A program made the translations under genes and the position numbers. The notes beneath the pieces are model-generated. The model saw only the letters and a list, made by a program, of their open reading frames with translations. It was not told the DNA's origin and did no database searches. From Pseudovibrio sp. Alg231-02 (GTDB lineage Bacteria > Pseudomonadota > Alphaproteobacteria > Rhizobiales > Stappiaceae), in NCBI RefSeq assembly GCF_900143565.1, contig NZ_FREX01000014.1, forward strand, positions 40,197-104,196: a stretch of DNA of 64,000 bases, in the 5' to 3' direction. Below, one piece after another: positions 63,928 to 64,000 of this stretch; the stretch's first letter is position 1, and every line of letters starts with the position of its first letter.

Positions 63928-64000
63928 GGCTCACGGCTCACGGCTCACGGCTCACGGCTCACGGCTCACGGCTCACGGCTCACGGCTCACGGCTCACGGC
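63928..64000 (+). repeat. Heptanucleotide tandem repeat (GGCTCAC), runs off the window
   Basis: Ten perfect copies of GGCTCAC plus three bases, with no interruption up to the last base. The true length is unknown. Seven is not a multiple of three, so copy-number changes would shift any reading frame. Confidence 0.95.

Overview
The window looks like chromosomal DNA of a marine alphaproteobacterium, most likely Pseudovibrio or a close Stappiaceae/Rhodobacterales relative. This is inferred from moderate GC, alphaproteobacterial-style intergenic palindromes, a complete Na+-translocating NADH:quinone reductase (nqr) locus, a fused cytoplasmic reductive dehalogenase, and a likely type III effector/chaperone pair. 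No rRNA or tRNA gene and no CRISPR array was recognised.

Layout: 1-8.9 kb holds the end of a HEAT-repeat protein, an aldo/keto reductase, a sugar-acid block (LacI, 2-hydroxyacid dehydrogenase, GntR, PfkB-type kinase), a DmpA-type peptidase and an overlapping phosphotransferase. 8.9-19 kb holds glutamate decarboxylase, a RecD-like helicase, rpiB, a small secreted protein, Tex, the candidate type III effector with its CesT-like chaperone, an amidase and a YaiI-family protein. 19-23 kb is accessory: a secreted TIM-barrel-like protein, an interspersed repeat, a C4-like phage antisense RNA with its leader and a cysteine-rich ORF, a TacA/TacT-type toxin-antitoxin pair, tandem 19-nt stem-loop units and an acidic orphan protein. 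23-34 kb holds a DEAD-box RNA helicase, two small membrane proteins, nqrM and apbE, and divergently nqrABCDEF. NqrM and ApbE mature the Fe centre and the covalent FMNs of the pump encoded across the divergent promoter region.

34-39 kb contains a striking array of five isochorismatase-fold cysteine hydrolases plus a GlxA/AraC-type regulator. The first paralog has lost its catalytic Asp. 39-50 kb carries an MFS exporter and a leucine/isovalerate (liu) degradation operon read leftwards (isovaleryl-CoA dehydrogenase, both methylcrotonyl-CoA carboxylase subunits, an acyl-CoA synthetase, HMG-CoA lyase, methylglutaconyl-CoA hydratase). It faces a divergent TetR gene translationally linked to a PlsY-like acyltransferase, with a 28-bp palindrome between them. 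50-57.6 kb has a secreted orphan protein, Lrp, PhzF, OsmC, a two-component system, a LuxR-type regulator followed by a decayed copy of its HTH, a P-loop kinase-like protein and a second small secreted protein related to the one at 12.1 kb. 58-63 kb has the 1074-residue self-contained reductive dehalogenase and a crotonase/TetR pair with its own palindrome. The last kilobase has no convincing gene but contains two simple-sequence repeats, one running off the window edge.

The best candidates for little-described biology are the hydrolase array, the effector/chaperone pair, the C4-type RNA element with unknown cargo, and the pair of small secreted Big_9-like proteins.
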